Made by a program: the position numbers and the translations under genes. A stretch of DNA of 64,000 bases from Bacteroides sp. (GTDB taxonomy: Bacteria; Bacteroidota; Bacteroidia; Bacteroidales; Bacteroidaceae): NCBI GenBank assembly GCA_015060765.1, contig SUXW01000004.1, forward strand, positions 1-64,000, read 5' to 3'. The notes beneath the pieces are model-generated. The model was not told the origin of the DNA. It ran no database searches and saw only the letters and a list, made by a program, of their open reading frames with translations. How positions within the stretch are numbered: position 1 is the first letter of the stretch; each line of letters starts with the position of its first letter. Of this stretch, positions 9,001 to 16,903 are shown piece by piece.

Positions 9001-9539
9001 TACAGAACGAAAGAGAACTCCGTCACGAACAAGTGCTTCGCATCGCCATGCAGATGATGACGGCCGCCCGTACAGCTCCCAAAGGAAAAGGGATAGACAT
9101 TATAGAAGTGGCATTGGTAACCGGTGAAGACCTGAAAGTATTGTCGGACCGTATGGTTGCTTTGGCCGAAGAACAAGGCATGAAGTTCTTTCTGCGCGAT
9201 GCCGATAACATTCTGAGTGCCGAATGTGTAGTCTTGATAGGAACCCGCGAACAACCACAAGGCTTGAATTGCGGACATTGCGGTTATGCCGTTTGCGGTC
9301 ATAGACCCGAAGGAGTGCCATGCGCTTTGAATACCATCGATGTAGGTATTGCCATTGGCTCGGCTTGCGCCACTGCTGCCGATCATCGGGTAGATACCCG
9401 TGTGATGTTCTCTGCTGGACTTGCCGCCCAGCGCATGAACTGGTTGGAAGACTGCCGACAAGTCTTTGCCATTCCCGTCAGCGCTTCATCCAAAAATCCG
9501 TTCTTTGACCGTAAGCCAAAGGAACAGGTTAAAGCATAA
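8997..9539 (+). CDS. DUF2148 ferredoxin-like domain protein
   Basis: A 180-residue cytosolic protein whose Cys-rich core (GLNCGHCGYAVCGH ... GVPCALNTIDVGIAIGSACATAADHRVD) matches the DUF2148 family, thought to bind an Fe-S cluster. The N-terminal helix RTAPKGKGIDII is also typical. The reaction is unknown; members are widespread in anaerobes. The start overlaps the pseudouridine synthase stop (ATGA), so it is translationally coupled. The 3' end overlaps by 11 bp the convergent HAD gene, with no terminator between them. A redox role is inferred only from the Cys pattern. Confidence 0.8.
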   Translation: MIQNERELRHEQVLRIAMQMMTAARTAPKGKGIDIIEVALVTGEDLKVLSDRMVALAEEQGMKFFLRDADNILSAECVVLIGTREQPQGLNCGHCGYAVCGHRPEGVPCALNTIDVGIAIGSACATAADHRVDTRVMFSAGLAAQRMNWLEDCRQVFAIPVSASSKNPFFDRKPKEQVKA

Positions 9540-10341
9540 ATTTTTCTACAACAGCGGCTACACCATCTTCTTCATTGGAGAGGGTGATGTAGTCGGCTGC
9601 TTGTTTCACTACTTCCTGGGCATTGGCCATAGCTACTCCCAAACCGGCAAATTCTATCATCGACTTGTCGTTGAATCCGTCGCCTATGGCAATCATTTCT
9701 TCTTTCGTATAACCAATCTTTTCAAGCAATACCGCCAACGATTGTGCCTTGTCGATACCTTTAGGTACCAGTTCCAGAAAATAGGGTTCCGAGCGGTATA
9801 CACCCATGCGGTCTTTCAGTACTTCGTACATTTCCTTTTCGAGTCCGGCCAATCGGGTAGGTTCCCCTACAATCATGCACTTGGCCACCGGGAAATCCAC
9901 CGCTTCCAGAAAATTGTCTACCTTCTTGGTCTCCATCACATTCAGAATGGCTTCTTTCAGCACATACTCATCGTTGGGATGTTCGGTTATAACATACTTG
10001 TCCTTGTAGGTGACGATGGCAAATTGGTTGTCCTTTGAGCATTGATACAAATAAGGCAGTACCTCGGCATCGAGCACATTGGCATACATCATTTCGCCTG
10101 TCTGCCAGTTGATGATCTCTCCACCGTTGTACGAAAGGATATATCCCCCATACTTTTTCAGCTCCAACTTTTCAGCGATGGGAGCCACTCCATAGGTAGG
10201 TCGTCCCGAAGCCAATACAATCTTTGTGCCTCGTTCCTGCGCCTCCATCAGGGTGTTGCGCGTATGTTCGGTAATCTCTTTCTTGGTGTTGGTCAGCGTT
10301 CCATCCAGGTCCAACACTAATAATTTGTACTTCATGCTCAT
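9529..10341 (-). CDS. Cof-type HAD-IIB family phosphatase
   Basis: A 270-residue HAD hydrolase. Motif I is LDLDGTLTNTKKEIT (nucleophile Asp ~11), motif II LASGRPT, a Lys in VPKGIDKAQSL, and motif IV GDGFNDKSMIEFAGLGVAM; the C2-type cap lies between motifs II and III. Members dephosphorylate sugar phosphates, flavin or pyridoxal phosphates in the cytoplasm. The substrate is not predictable. It is monocistronic and converges on the DUF2148 gene with an 11-bp overlap. The start is ATG 10341 (MSMKYKLLVL); an ATG two codons later (10335) is equally possible. Confidence 0.9.
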   Translation of the reverse strand: MSMKYKLLVLDLDGTLTNTKKEITEHTRNTLMEAQERGTKIVLASGRPTYGVAPIAEKLELKKYGGYILSYNGGEIINWQTGEMMYANVLDAEVLPYLYQCSKDNQFAIVTYKDKYVITEHPNDEYVLKEAILNVMETKKVDNFLEAVDFPVAKCMIVGEPTRLAGLEKEMYEVLKDRMGVYRSEPYFLELVPKGIDKAQSLAVLLEKIGYTKEEMIAIGDGFNDKSMIEFAGLGVAMANAQEVVKQAADYITLSNEEDGVAAVVEKFML

Positions 10342-10432
10342 AATCCAATCAATTTACTTGCAAAGAAACGAAAAAATATGAAATTCTCATGCAGTTTCCT
10401 TAAAAATACCATCTACAGGTCTTGGTGGAGAG

Positions 10433-11056
10433 TTATTTTTTGATGTAAGTCTTGGCACTTCCTCGTCCTATGAAGCCGATTCCCGAAGTCGGATCGTGAC
10501 GGAATTCCTGAAGTTCCGTTGTAGAGGTAGTTCTCGAAAGTCCCGTCAGCTTCATGTAGTCCACGACCTTCATGAACTTGTTCTTTTCCAGATATTCCAA
10601 GGCAAGTTTCAGTCTTTGTTCCTTGGTGTAAGGCGAACGGTACAGACGGACTTCGTGTCCCCGTTCCAGGTTGCAATGCTTATTTGCGTTGTAAACCAGT
10701 TCCTTATCCGCCCGGAAATTCACTCCATTCAGTCTCAAACTTCGTGCGTTCCGTTTCGGGTCGTCGCCGTCGAGTGAATCCATTTCCTTATCGGGTTCCA
10801 AGCCGATGGTAGCCTTGAAATTCCCAATCTTATCGATGCTTACGGAGTAGCCTTTACCCAGCAGTTCTGCCAGATGCTCGGCAGCAGATACCAATACCCG
10901 TATGGCATCCCCCTCGGAAATCCCTTTGTAGTTTCTGCATAGTGTACTTACAAATTCGGTTGCATCGATGTTGCGTGTTGTCTGAAGGCGGTAGTAGGCT
11001 CTTGTTTCTCCTTTCCCGTTCAAATCATTCATTTCTTGTTTGATGTACTTGGCCAT
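10433..11056 (-). CDS. HU-type DNA-binding protein with C-terminal winged-helix-like domain
   Basis: A 207-residue protein of the Bacteroidales HU-like group whose N-terminus contains RAYYRLQTTRNID. The HU-like domain (~20-140) includes helices typical of HU dimerisation and a GYSVSIDKIGNFKATIG strand pair. The C-terminal ~60 residues (LEYLEKNKFMKVVDYMKLTGLSRTTSTTELQEF ... IGRGSAKTYIKK) look like a helix-turn-helix followed by a short wing, giving two potential DNA-binding units. The target is unknown. Its promoter element lies at 11108-11115, and directly upstream of that is an array of 21-nt palindromic repeats (11130-11213), which suggests autoregulation or an architectural complex. The HU call is good; the wHTH is inferred. 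Confidence 0.8.
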   Translation of the reverse strand: MAKYIKQEMNDLNGKGETRAYYRLQTTRNIDATEFVSTLCRNYKGISEGDAIRVLVSAAEHLAELLGKGYSVSIDKIGNFKATIGLEPDKEMDSLDGDDPKRNARSLRLNGVNFRADKELVYNANKHCNLERGHEVRLYRSPYTKEQRLKLALEYLEKNKFMKVVDYMKLTGLSRTTSTTELQEFRHDPTSGIGFIGRGSAKTYIKK

Positions 11057-11107
11057 AAAATCATTTATTTAAGGTTGAATAATTACTTTTTTCTGCTTGT
11101 AAAGATA

Positions 11108-11115
11108 CAAAAATA
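11108..11115 (-). promoter_or_regulatory. -7 promoter element of the HU-type gene
   Basis: On the minus strand this reads TATTTTTG (TAnnTTTG), 52 bp upstream of the start at 11056. The -33 region would fall inside the first palindromic repeat at 11130. Confidence 0.5.
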
Positions 11116-11129
11116 TAGACGAAAATCCA

Positions 11130-11213
11130 AATCAGCGTCGCCGATTCTGCGATCCGCGTCGCTGATTCTGCAATCGCCGACGCCGATTTGTCGGTCGCCG
11201 TCGCGGATTAGGT
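11130..11213. repeat. Four imperfect 21-nt tandem repeats, each a GC-rich palindrome
   Basis: Four contiguous 21-nt units start at 11130, 11151, 11172 and 11193. Each has a core close to the palindrome AATCnGCGwCGCnGATT: unit 1 AATCAGCGTCGCCGATT, unit 2 GATCCGCGTCGCTGATT, unit 3 AATCGCCGACGCCGATT, unit 4 GGTCGCCGTCGCGGATT. The block is strikingly GC-rich against AT-rich flanks. The period equals two helical turns, so dimeric sites would lie on one face of the DNA. It sits immediately upstream of the HU-type gene's promoter. Operator or architectural function is inferred. Confidence 0.85.
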
Positions 11214-11598
11214 TTTAGAACTACTTTTTTAGGTAAATACATATACTATTTTCAGTGAATTTATATGGATATATTCCCTTTTTATAGTTGCAATTTACCT
11301 CGTTTCATCTTTTAAATGCGTTGTTATTATCCCAAAAATGTAGGTAAAACACCTAATAATGTAGGGAAAACACCTAATAATGTAGGGAAAAATGCCTATT
11401 CATGTAGGTAAAATCAAGCTCCCGTAAGGGTTAATATGTTGATACACAGAACCGCTGTAGGGATGTAGGTAAAAATGCACTTTTAAACTCTTGGGTTGGT
11501 AGATGATAGAGAAGAGAATGTAGTATGCACGATCCCTTAAATTTAGGATTATTATAACAAAACCTCCGATTTTGTTTGCCTTAAAAGAATACGTTTGC
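11214..11598. other. Intergenic stretch between the HU-type gene and mgtC
   Basis: About 385 bp without a credible ORF. It holds a second array of 21-nt repeats (11338-11413), one more copy of the motif at 11463, a partial match TAGGTAAA near 11230, and a short hairpin CTCCCGTAAGGG near 11420. No RNA gene or riboswitch was recognised. Confidence 0.6.
11338..11413 (+). repeat. Second 21-nt direct repeat array, ATGTAGGkAAAA...CCTA
   Basis: Units start at 11338, 11359, 11380 and 11402 (spacing 21, 21, 22), each beginning ATGTAGG(T/G)AAAA. A fifth copy starts at 11463. The first three units contain an inverted repeat TAGGT/G-AAAAC-ACCTA (GCCTA in the third). The array resembles iterons or operator repeats. 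There are no unique spacers, so it is not a CRISPR array. Function is unknown. Confidence 0.85.
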
Positions 11599-11606
11599 TA
11601 TTTTTG
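11599..11606 (+). promoter_or_regulatory. -7 promoter element of mgtC
   Basis: TATTTTTG (TAnnTTTG), preceded by TTTG at 11575-11578 near the -33 position. The predicted start point falls just before the RBS at 11626. Confidence 0.6.
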
Positions 11607-11625
11607 TTTTCAAAATAAGAATGTT

Positions 11626-11631
11626 AGGAGG
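11626..11631 (+). promoter_or_regulatory. Strong Shine-Dalgarno that sets the mgtC start
   Basis: AGGAGG lies 7 nt before the ATG at 11639. This is unusual in a phylum that rarely uses Shine-Dalgarno sequences. It argues for 11639 over the upstream in-frame ATG at 11621, which would translate through the RBS. Confidence 0.7.
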
Positions 11632-11638
11632 CAACAAT

Positions 11639-12307
11639 ATGGATATGACAACAGAATTTATTATTCGACTGTTTTTGGCAGGTATCTTGGGTGCTTTGAT
11701 TGGACTCGACAGGGAGTATCGGGCAAAAGAAGCCGGACATCGTACGCATTTCTTGGTTTCGTTGGGTAGTGCACTGATGATGATCATTTCACAGTATGGT
11801 TTCGATGAAGTGCTGGGTGAAAGAGGTATGGGACTAGACCCGAGTCGTATTGCGGCACAGGTAGTTACAGGCATTGGCTTTATCGGTGCCGGAACAATTA
11901 TCTTGAACAAACAGATGGTTAGGGGGCTGACTACCGCAGCTGGTATTTGGGCTACGGCAGGAATCGGACTTGCCATTGGTACGGGAATGTATTGGCTGGG
12001 TATCTCGGCAACGGTTCTCACTTTGATAGGTTTGGAGGTGCTGACTTATTTCTTCAAGAATGTGGCACGGAAGAATATTACGATTGAATTTTCGACTGAC
12101 AATGAAAAGACGTTGGACTTCCTGATAAAGAAGTTTAATGGGAAGGATTATGGTACTGTGTCGTATAAAATGGATGAAAGGTATAGAGGAGAAGTGACTA
12201 CCTATTATGTAAGCATGGTGGTACAGTCCAAAAAGAAAAACGACGAAGGGGTGTTGATGGCGCAGTTGTTGGAACACAAGGATATTACCATCCATTTGGT
12301 TGAATAA
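11639..12307 (+). CDS. MgtC/SapB family membrane protein
   Basis: About 222 residues. The N-terminal hydrophobic domain has the MgtC signature: IGLDREYRAKEAGHRTH (~20-36), then VTGIGFIGAGTII and VRGLTTAAGIWATAGIGLAIG, spanning about five membrane helices. It is followed by a cytoplasmic ACT-like C-terminal domain (~145-222). Family members affect Mg2+ homeostasis, acid tolerance or ATP-synthase activity; the precise role here is unknown. The ORF opens at 11621, but AGGAGG at 11626-11631 points to ATG 11639. Single-gene unit; rmuC follows 32 bp later with its own promoter element. Confidence 0.88.
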   Translation: MDMTTEFIIRLFLAGILGALIGLDREYRAKEAGHRTHFLVSLGSALMMIISQYGFDEVLGERGMGLDPSRIAAQVVTGIGFIGAGTIILNKQMVRGLTTAAGIWATAGIGLAIGTGMYWLGISATVLTLIGLEVLTYFFKNVARKNITIEFSTDNEKTLDFLIKKFNGKDYGTVSYKMDERYRGEVTTYYVSMVVQSKKKNDEGVLMAQLLEHKDITIHLVE

Positions 12308-12321
12308 TGGACAAAAAGCAG

Positions 12322-12329
12322 TATCTTTG
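12322..12329 (+). promoter_or_regulatory. -7 promoter element of rmuC
   Basis: TATCTTTG (TAnnTTTG) lies 10 bp before the ATG at 12340, so the 5' leader would be very short. Confidence 0.55.
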
Positions 12330-12339
12330 CTGAAAACAA

Positions 12340-13578
12340 ATGGATATGGAACAGATATTACTTATCAGTATCGTTATATTGTTGGCAGTCAACCTTTTCT
12401 TGGTTCTGCTGAAGAATAACCGTAAACAAACGGAAGAACTTCGGGAAATCATTCATCAGGAAATGAAGGAGAACCGCGAGGAACTGGGACGGAGTATCAG
12501 GGAGTTGAGAGGTGAACTGACGCAGACCATGAACTTATCCATGAATCAGATTCAGGATACTTTGCATAAGAACTTGATGACTACCCATGAAATGCAACGC
12601 GATAAGTTCGATGATATGGGTAAAAAACAGGAGGCGTTGGTGAAGTCAACGGAAAAGCGCCTGGATGATATGCGCTTGATGGTGGAGGAAAAACTTCAGA
12701 AGACGTTGAATGAACGGATTGGGCAATCGTTCGAACTGGTTCGCACCCAATTGGAAAATGTACAGAAGGGATTGGGCGAAATGAAGAATCTGGCGGAAGA
12801 TGTAGGCGGACTGAAGAAGGTCTTGGGAAATGTAAAGACTCGGGGTACCTTCGGAGAAGTGCAATTGGGCGCATTGCTGGAACAAATGCTTAGTCCGGAA
12901 CAGTATACGGCCAACGTGAAGACCAAGAAGAATGCAACGGAATTTGTGGAATATGCCATCAAGTTACCGGGCAAGGATAATGGAAAGGATGTGGTCTACC
13001 TGCCTGTCGATGCGAAATTCCCGAAGGATGTGTACGAACAGTATGTCGATGCTTACGAAGCGGGTGATGCGGCTTTGATTGATGCGACTTCCAAACAACT
13101 GGAAACAACCGTCAAGAAAATGGCCAAGGATATTCATGACAAGTATATAGAACCTCCCTTTACTACGGACTTTGCAATCATGTTCCTGCCTTTTGAAAAC
13201 ATTTATGCGGAGGTAATCCGACGCACGGCTCTGATAGAAACACTCCAAAGGGATTACAAGACGGTGGTTACCGGACCGACTACGCTCGGTGCTATCCTTA
13301 ATAGTCTGCAGATGGGATTCCGTACATTGGCTATCCAGAAACGGACCAGTGAGGTTTGGAATGTATTGGGAGCGGTGAAGACAGAATTCGGTAAGTTTGG
13401 AGGGTTGTTGGAAAAGGTACAGAAGAACTTGCAAAGTGCTGGCGACCAACTGGAAGAAGTGATGGGAAAGCGTACGCGGGCCATCGAACGCAAACTTCGT
13501 CAGGTGGAAGCGCTTCCGATGGAGGAAAGCAGGAAGATGCTGGAAGTATCGGATTTGACCGATGAGGAGGAAGTCTAA
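12340..13578 (+). CDS. rmuC: DNA recombination protein RmuC homologue
   Basis: 412 residues. One N-terminal membrane helix (~5-22) is followed by a long coiled coil (~28-150, heptad-rich KQTEELREIIHQEMKENREEL...). The RmuC core (~155-390) follows: TRGTFGEVQLGALLEQMLSP, VYLPVDAKFPKD with the nuclease-like Asp-Lys, and GPTTLGAILNSLQMGFRTLAIQKR. RmuC limits recombination at short inverted repeats and is predicted to be a nuclease of the restriction-enzyme fold. Full length; monocistronic or weakly linked to map, which has its own promoter element. Confidence 0.92.
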   Translation: MDMEQILLISIVILLAVNLFLVLLKNNRKQTEELREIIHQEMKENREELGRSIRELRGELTQTMNLSMNQIQDTLHKNLMTTHEMQRDKFDDMGKKQEALVKSTEKRLDDMRLMVEEKLQKTLNERIGQSFELVRTQLENVQKGLGEMKNLAEDVGGLKKVLGNVKTRGTFGEVQLGALLEQMLSPEQYTANVKTKKNATEFVEYAIKLPGKDNGKDVVYLPVDAKFPKDVYEQYVDAYEAGDAALIDATSKQLETTVKKMAKDIHDKYIEPPFTTDFAIMFLPFENIYAEVIRRTALIETLQRDYKTVVTGPTTLGAILNSLQMGFRTLAIQKRTSEVWNVLGAVKTEFGKFGGLLEKVQKNLQSAGDQLEEVMGKRTRAIERKLRQVEALPMEESRKMLEVSDLTDEEEV

Positions 13579-13618
13579 CTATTTTGGAGGAGCGTATCTC
13601 TATTTCAAATATTTCCAC

Positions 13619-13626
13619 TAACTTTG
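13619..13626 (+). promoter_or_regulatory. -7 promoter element of the map-tsaD-pncC unit
   Basis: TAACTTTG (TAnnTTTG) lies 28 bp upstream of the ATG at 13655. Confidence 0.55.
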
Positions 13627-13654
13627 CCGGGTATTTGAGCATATAGCGTAATTA

Positions 13655-14509
13655 ATGGGAAGAAAAAAGATAAATTGGCAGGTACCGAAAGGGGAAAAGC
13701 CGACGGAACTGGACGAAAAGGTACTTTATTATCAGGAAAAGGGATACCTGGTTCCTAAAAGAAGCCTGATCAAGACTCCTGAACAGATAGAAGGTATACG
13801 CAGAAGCGGTATTGTCAATACGGGAGTGCTCGATTTGGTGGCCAAAGAGATACGGGCCGGCATGAGTACTTTAGAAATTGATAAACTGGTCTATGAATAT
13901 ACTCGTGACCATGGAGCCATTCCTGCTACTTTGGGATACGAAGGATTTCCGAAAAGTTGTTGTACATCGGTGAATGAGGTGGTGTGTCACGGTATTCCTA
14001 ATGAAATTGAGATTCTGGAAGAGGGAGATATCATCAATGTGGATTGTACAACTATATTGGATGGATATTATGCCGATGCTTCGCGGATGTTCATTATCGG
14101 TGAAACAACTCCCGAAAAAAGGAAATTGGTGGAGGTGGCTAAAGAATGTCTTGAAATAGGTATGCAAGCTGCCCGTCCTTTTGGATTTGTTGGTGATATA
14201 GGGAATGCCGTAGAGAAACATGCCAAGAAGAACAAATTTTCGGTCGTGAGGGATTTGTGCGGCCATGGTGTGGGATTGGAATTCCATGAAGATCCTGATG
14301 TGGAACATTTCGGAAGAAAGGGTACGGGGATGTTGTTGGTTCCCGGGATGACATTCACCATTGAACCGATGATTAACATGGGTACTCATGAGGTGTTTGT
14401 CGACGAAGAGGATGATTGGACGGTTGTTACGGAAGATGAACTTCCTTCGGCTCAATGGGAGCATACTTTTGTAATGACGAATGATGGTCTGGAGATCCTT
14501 ACATATTAA
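13655..14509 (+). CDS. map: Methionine aminopeptidase, type I
   Basis: A 284-residue cytosolic metallopeptidase that removes initiator Met. A ~40-residue N-terminal extension (MGRKKINWQVPKGEK...) precedes the pita-bread domain. Dinuclear-metal ligands are visible in order: Asp in INVDCTTILDGYYADASRMF (two Asp), His in GHGVGLEFHEDP, Glu in FTIEPMINMG, and Glu in QWEHTFV; the substrate His is in VCHGIPNE. It leads a unit with tsaD 23 bp downstream. The N-terminal extension is longer than in E. coli (264 aa) but common in Bacteroidetes. The genome may encode a second, shorter MetAP elsewhere. Confidence 0.95.
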   Translation: MGRKKINWQVPKGEKPTELDEKVLYYQEKGYLVPKRSLIKTPEQIEGIRRSGIVNTGVLDLVAKEIRAGMSTLEIDKLVYEYTRDHGAIPATLGYEGFPKSCCTSVNEVVCHGIPNEIEILEEGDIINVDCTTILDGYYADASRMFIIGETTPEKRKLVEVAKECLEIGMQAARPFGFVGDIGNAVEKHAKKNKFSVVRDLCGHGVGLEFHEDPDVEHFGRKGTGMLLVPGMTFTIEPMINMGTHEVFVDEEDDWTVVTEDELPSAQWEHTFVMTNDGLEILTY

Positions 14510-14532
14510 TATATAATAAGGTATAGAAGAAT

Positions 14533-15552
14533 ATGGATACAATTATATTAGGTATAGAATCATCATGCGATGATACTTCGGCTGCTGTTATACGCAATGG
14601 GGTGTTGTTGTCGAACGTGGTAGCCAGTCAGGCTGTGCACGATGCATACGGTGGGGTAGTACCGGAACTTGCATCACGTGCCCATCAACAGAACATCGTA
14701 CCGGTGGTGCATGAAGCGTTGAAAAGGGCAGGTGTTGCGAAAGAGGAATTGAGCGCTGTCGCTTTTACCAGAGGACCTGGTTTGATGGGTTCTTTATTGG
14801 TCGGTGTTTCTTTCGCCAAAGGGTTTGCTCGTTCGTTGAATATTCCCATGATAGATGTTAATCATCTGCAAGCCCATGTTTTAGCTCATTTCGTTAAAGA
14901 ATCGGATGAAGATAATCAACAGCCGAAATTCCCATTTCTTTGTCTGCTGGTATCGGGAGGTAATTCCCAGATTATCCTTGTCAAGGCATATAATGACATG
15001 GAAGTGCTGGGACAGACCATTGATGATGCTGCCGGTGAAGCGATTGATAAATGCTCCAAAGTGATGGGACTGGGTTATCCGGGCGGACCTATCATTGACA
15101 AATTAGCTCGTCAGGGAAATCCGAAGGCGTTTACTTTCAGCAAACCTCATATACCGGACTATAATTATAGCTTCAGTGGATTGAAGACTTCGTTTCTGTA
15201 TTCTTTGCGTGACTGGTTGAAGGAAGATCCCGATTTCATCGAGAATAACAAGGAGGATCTGGCTGCTTCACTTGAAGCGACGGTTGTCGATATCCTGATG
15301 GATAAACTCAGAAAGGTTGCTAAAGCCCGCAGGATAAAAGAAGTGGCTGTGGCAGGTGGGGTGTCGGCAAACAATGGTCTTCGCAATGCTTTTCGTGAGC
15401 ATGCACAGAAATATGGATGGAACATATACATACCCAAATTCAGTTATACAACCGATAATGCGGCCATGATTGCTATTACTGGATATTATAAATATTTGGA
15501 TAAGGACTTCTGTTCGATAGATTTACCTGCTTATTCAAGGGTAGTTATTTAA
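14533..15552 (+). CDS. tsaD: tRNA N6-threonylcarbamoyladenosine transferase TsaD
   Basis: A 339-residue ASKHA-fold protein that transfers the threonylcarbamoyl group to A37 of ANN-decoding tRNAs with TsaB/TsaE. Visible motifs: GIESSCDDTSAAV at the N-terminus, metal-binding His residues in SRAHQQNIVPVVHEAL, LLVSGGNSQI, YPGGPIIDKLA, and the C-terminal AGGVSANNGLR and YTTDNAAMIA. Full length. It lies 23 bp after map and 17 bp before pncC, a common gene neighbourhood. Confidence 0.97.
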   Translation: MDTIILGIESSCDDTSAAVIRNGVLLSNVVASQAVHDAYGGVVPELASRAHQQNIVPVVHEALKRAGVAKEELSAVAFTRGPGLMGSLLVGVSFAKGFARSLNIPMIDVNHLQAHVLAHFVKESDEDNQQPKFPFLCLLVSGGNSQIILVKAYNDMEVLGQTIDDAAGEAIDKCSKVMGLGYPGGPIIDKLARQGNPKAFTFSKPHIPDYNYSFSGLKTSFLYSLRDWLKEDPDFIENNKEDLAASLEATVVDILMDKLRKVAKARRIKEVAVAGGVSANNGLRNAFREHAQKYGWNIYIPKFSYTTDNAAMIAITGYYKYLDKDFCSIDLPAYSRVVI

Positions 15553-15569
15553 TTTAATGGAATTGGCTT

Positions 15570-16070
15570 ATGATTTTACAGGGCAAGTTTATTAGCAAGA
15601 TACTTAGTGATATCTTTTGGAAAGAAGAAGTGACTCTTTCAACGGCCGAAAGTTGTACGGCTGGAAATATTGCCGTTGCCATCACTTCTATTCCCGGTAG
15701 TTCGCATTTCTTTAAAGGAGGAATTGTAGCATATTCTGACGAAATGAAGGTAAATTTGCTGGGAGTTAGTCAAGCAACTCTCGATGAAAAGGGGGTTGTG
15801 AGTGAGGAAACAGTGATCGAAATGGTGAAAGGCGCGATGAAATCGATGAATTCTGATTGTGCGGTAGCTACATCGGGTGTTGCAGGGCCAACAGGTGGTA
15901 CTCCAGAGACTCCGGTAGGTACTGTCTGGATAGCGGTGGCTCATAAGGATAAAATTATAACGATGAAACAAGAAGGAGACGAGGGACGAAACAAAAATGT
16001 GGAAAATGCGACCTTAAATGCCCTTAAATTACTTCAAAAATTGTTCCAAAATGAAGAAAATGAGCAATAA
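15570..16070 (+). CDS. pncC: CinA-family nicotinamide-nucleotide amidase (PncC)
   Basis: A 166-residue stand-alone CinA C-terminal domain. Motifs: STAESCTAG (oxyanion/catalytic Ser region, ~21-30), [13 protein letters not shown], and [24 protein letters not shown]. The enzyme deamidates nicotinamide mononucleotide to recycle NAD breakdown products. It lacks the N-terminal pyrophosphatase (MoeA-like) domain of full CinA. The start is ATG 15570 (MILQGKFI), 17 bp after tsaD. Confidence 0.9.
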   Translation: MILQGKFISKILSDIFWKEEVTLSTAESCTAGNIAVAITSIPGSSHFFKGGIVAYSDEMKVNLLGVSQATLDEKGVVSEETVIEMVKGAMKSMNSDCAVATSGVAGPTGGTPETPVGTVWIAVAHKDKIITMKQEGDEGRNKNVENATLNALKLLQKLFQNEENEQ

Positions 16071-16174
16071 ACAAGAATTATTTGCTGATTTTCTTGTATA
16101 TTAAAAATAAAAGTCGTTATTTTGCACTCCGTTTGAAATACGTAAATGAATAAAACTATAAAAATAAGATAGCA

Positions 16175-16435
16175 ATGTCGAAAATTTGTCAAATTACCGG
16201 AAAGAAAGCCATGATTGGCAACAATGTTTCACACTCTAAGAGAAGAACCAAGAGAACTTTTGATGTGAACTTGTTTACAAAGAAGTTCTACTATGTAGAA
16301 CAAGATTGCTGGATTAGCCTGAACATTTGCGCTAACGGCTTACGTGTTATTAATAAGAAAGGTCTTGATGCAGCGCTTAATGATGCAGTTGAAAAAGGCT
16401 ATTGTGATTGGAAAAGCATCAAAATTATTGGTTAA
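16175..16435 (+). CDS. rpmB: 50S ribosomal protein L28
   Basis: An 86-residue basic large-subunit protein. The N-terminal [28 protein letters not shown] block and the C-terminal [14 protein letters not shown] are diagnostic of bL28. It lacks zinc-ribbon CxxC pairs. It heads the L28-L33-DUF4295 unit (gaps 19 and 9 bp), which ends at the terminator at 16833. A weak -7-like TTATTTTG lies around 16116. Confidence 0.97.
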   Translation: MSKICQITGKKAMIGNNVSHSKRRTKRTFDVNLFTKKFYYVEQDCWISLNICANGLRVINKKGLDAALNDAVEKGYCDWKSIKIIG

Positions 16436-16454
16436 TTAAAAGGAGAGATAGACT

Positions 16455-16643
16455 ATGGCAAAGAAAGCAAAAGGTAATAGAGTACAGGTTATCCTTGAAT
16501 GTACTGAAATGAAGGATAGTGGTATGCCGGGAACTTCTCGCTATATTACAACTAAGAACAGAAAAAATACCACTGAAAGATTGGAATTGAAGAAGTACAA
16601 TCCTATTTTGAAAAGAGTAACAGTTCATAAAGAAATTAAATAA
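16455..16643 (+). CDS. rpmG: 50S ribosomal protein L33
   Basis: 62 residues, beginning [19 protein letters not shown] and ending [11 protein letters not shown]. This is the bL33 pattern NP(I)LKRHT-like with [11 protein letters not shown] in the middle. The four zinc Cys are absent apart from one Cys, so it is a C-minus (zinc-independent) paralogue. It lies in the ribosomal unit between L28 and the DUF4295 gene. Confidence 0.97.
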   Translation: MAKKAKGNRVQVILECTEMKDSGMPGTSRYITTKNRKNTTERLELKKYNPILKRVTVHKEIK

Positions 16644-16652
16644 TTATAACCT

Positions 16653-16811
16653 ATGGCAAAGAAAGCAGTTGCAACACTTCAGACTGGTAAGACTGAAGGA
16701 CGTTCATATACAAAGGTTATCAAGATGGTTAAGTCTCCTAAGACTGGTGCTTACATCTTTGATGAACAAATGGTACAAAACGATAAAGTTCAAGAATTCT
16801 TCAAGAAATAA
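16653..16811 (+). CDS. DUF4295 small basic protein (Bacteroidetes-specific ribosomal protein, bL38-like)
   Basis: A 52-residue ORF that is easily missed. It begins MAKKAVATLQTGKTEGRSYT, ends KVQEFFKK, is Lys-rich, and sits 9 bp after L33 in the same unit. Its start MAKKA- echoes L33. The family (DUF4295) is restricted to Bacteroidetes and always linked to rpmB-rpmG. From memory, ribosome structures from Flavobacterium identified a new large-subunit protein, bL38, that fits this family. That identity is recall rather than something visible here. Codon use and context leave little doubt that it is a real gene. Confidence 0.88.
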   Translation: MAKKAVATLQTGKTEGRSYTKVIKMVKSPKTGAYIFDEQMVQNDKVQEFFKK

Positions 16812-16832
16812 TTTGGTCTTTAGAATATTGTG

Positions 16833-16871
16833 AAAAGTTCCTTTCAACATTGTATGAAAGGAACTTTTTTT
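16833..16871 (+). terminator. Intrinsic terminator of the rpmB-rpmG-DUF4295 unit
   Basis: A 13-bp stem AAAAGTTCCTTTC, 10-nt loop, complementary arm, then a run of T to 16871. Confidence 0.88.
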
Positions 16872-16903
16872 GTATCGAAGTTGTTGATGTTGAAGAATAG
16901 TTA

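Noticed and set aside
11036-11218. ORF with 7-residue repeats encoded by the 21-nt palindromes
   Set aside because: TTG start inside the HU-type gene's antisense; the repeat is explained as DNA palindromes with a period divisible by three.
11338-11480. Candidate CRISPR array
   Set aside because: Units are contiguous with no unique spacers, and no cas genes are nearby.
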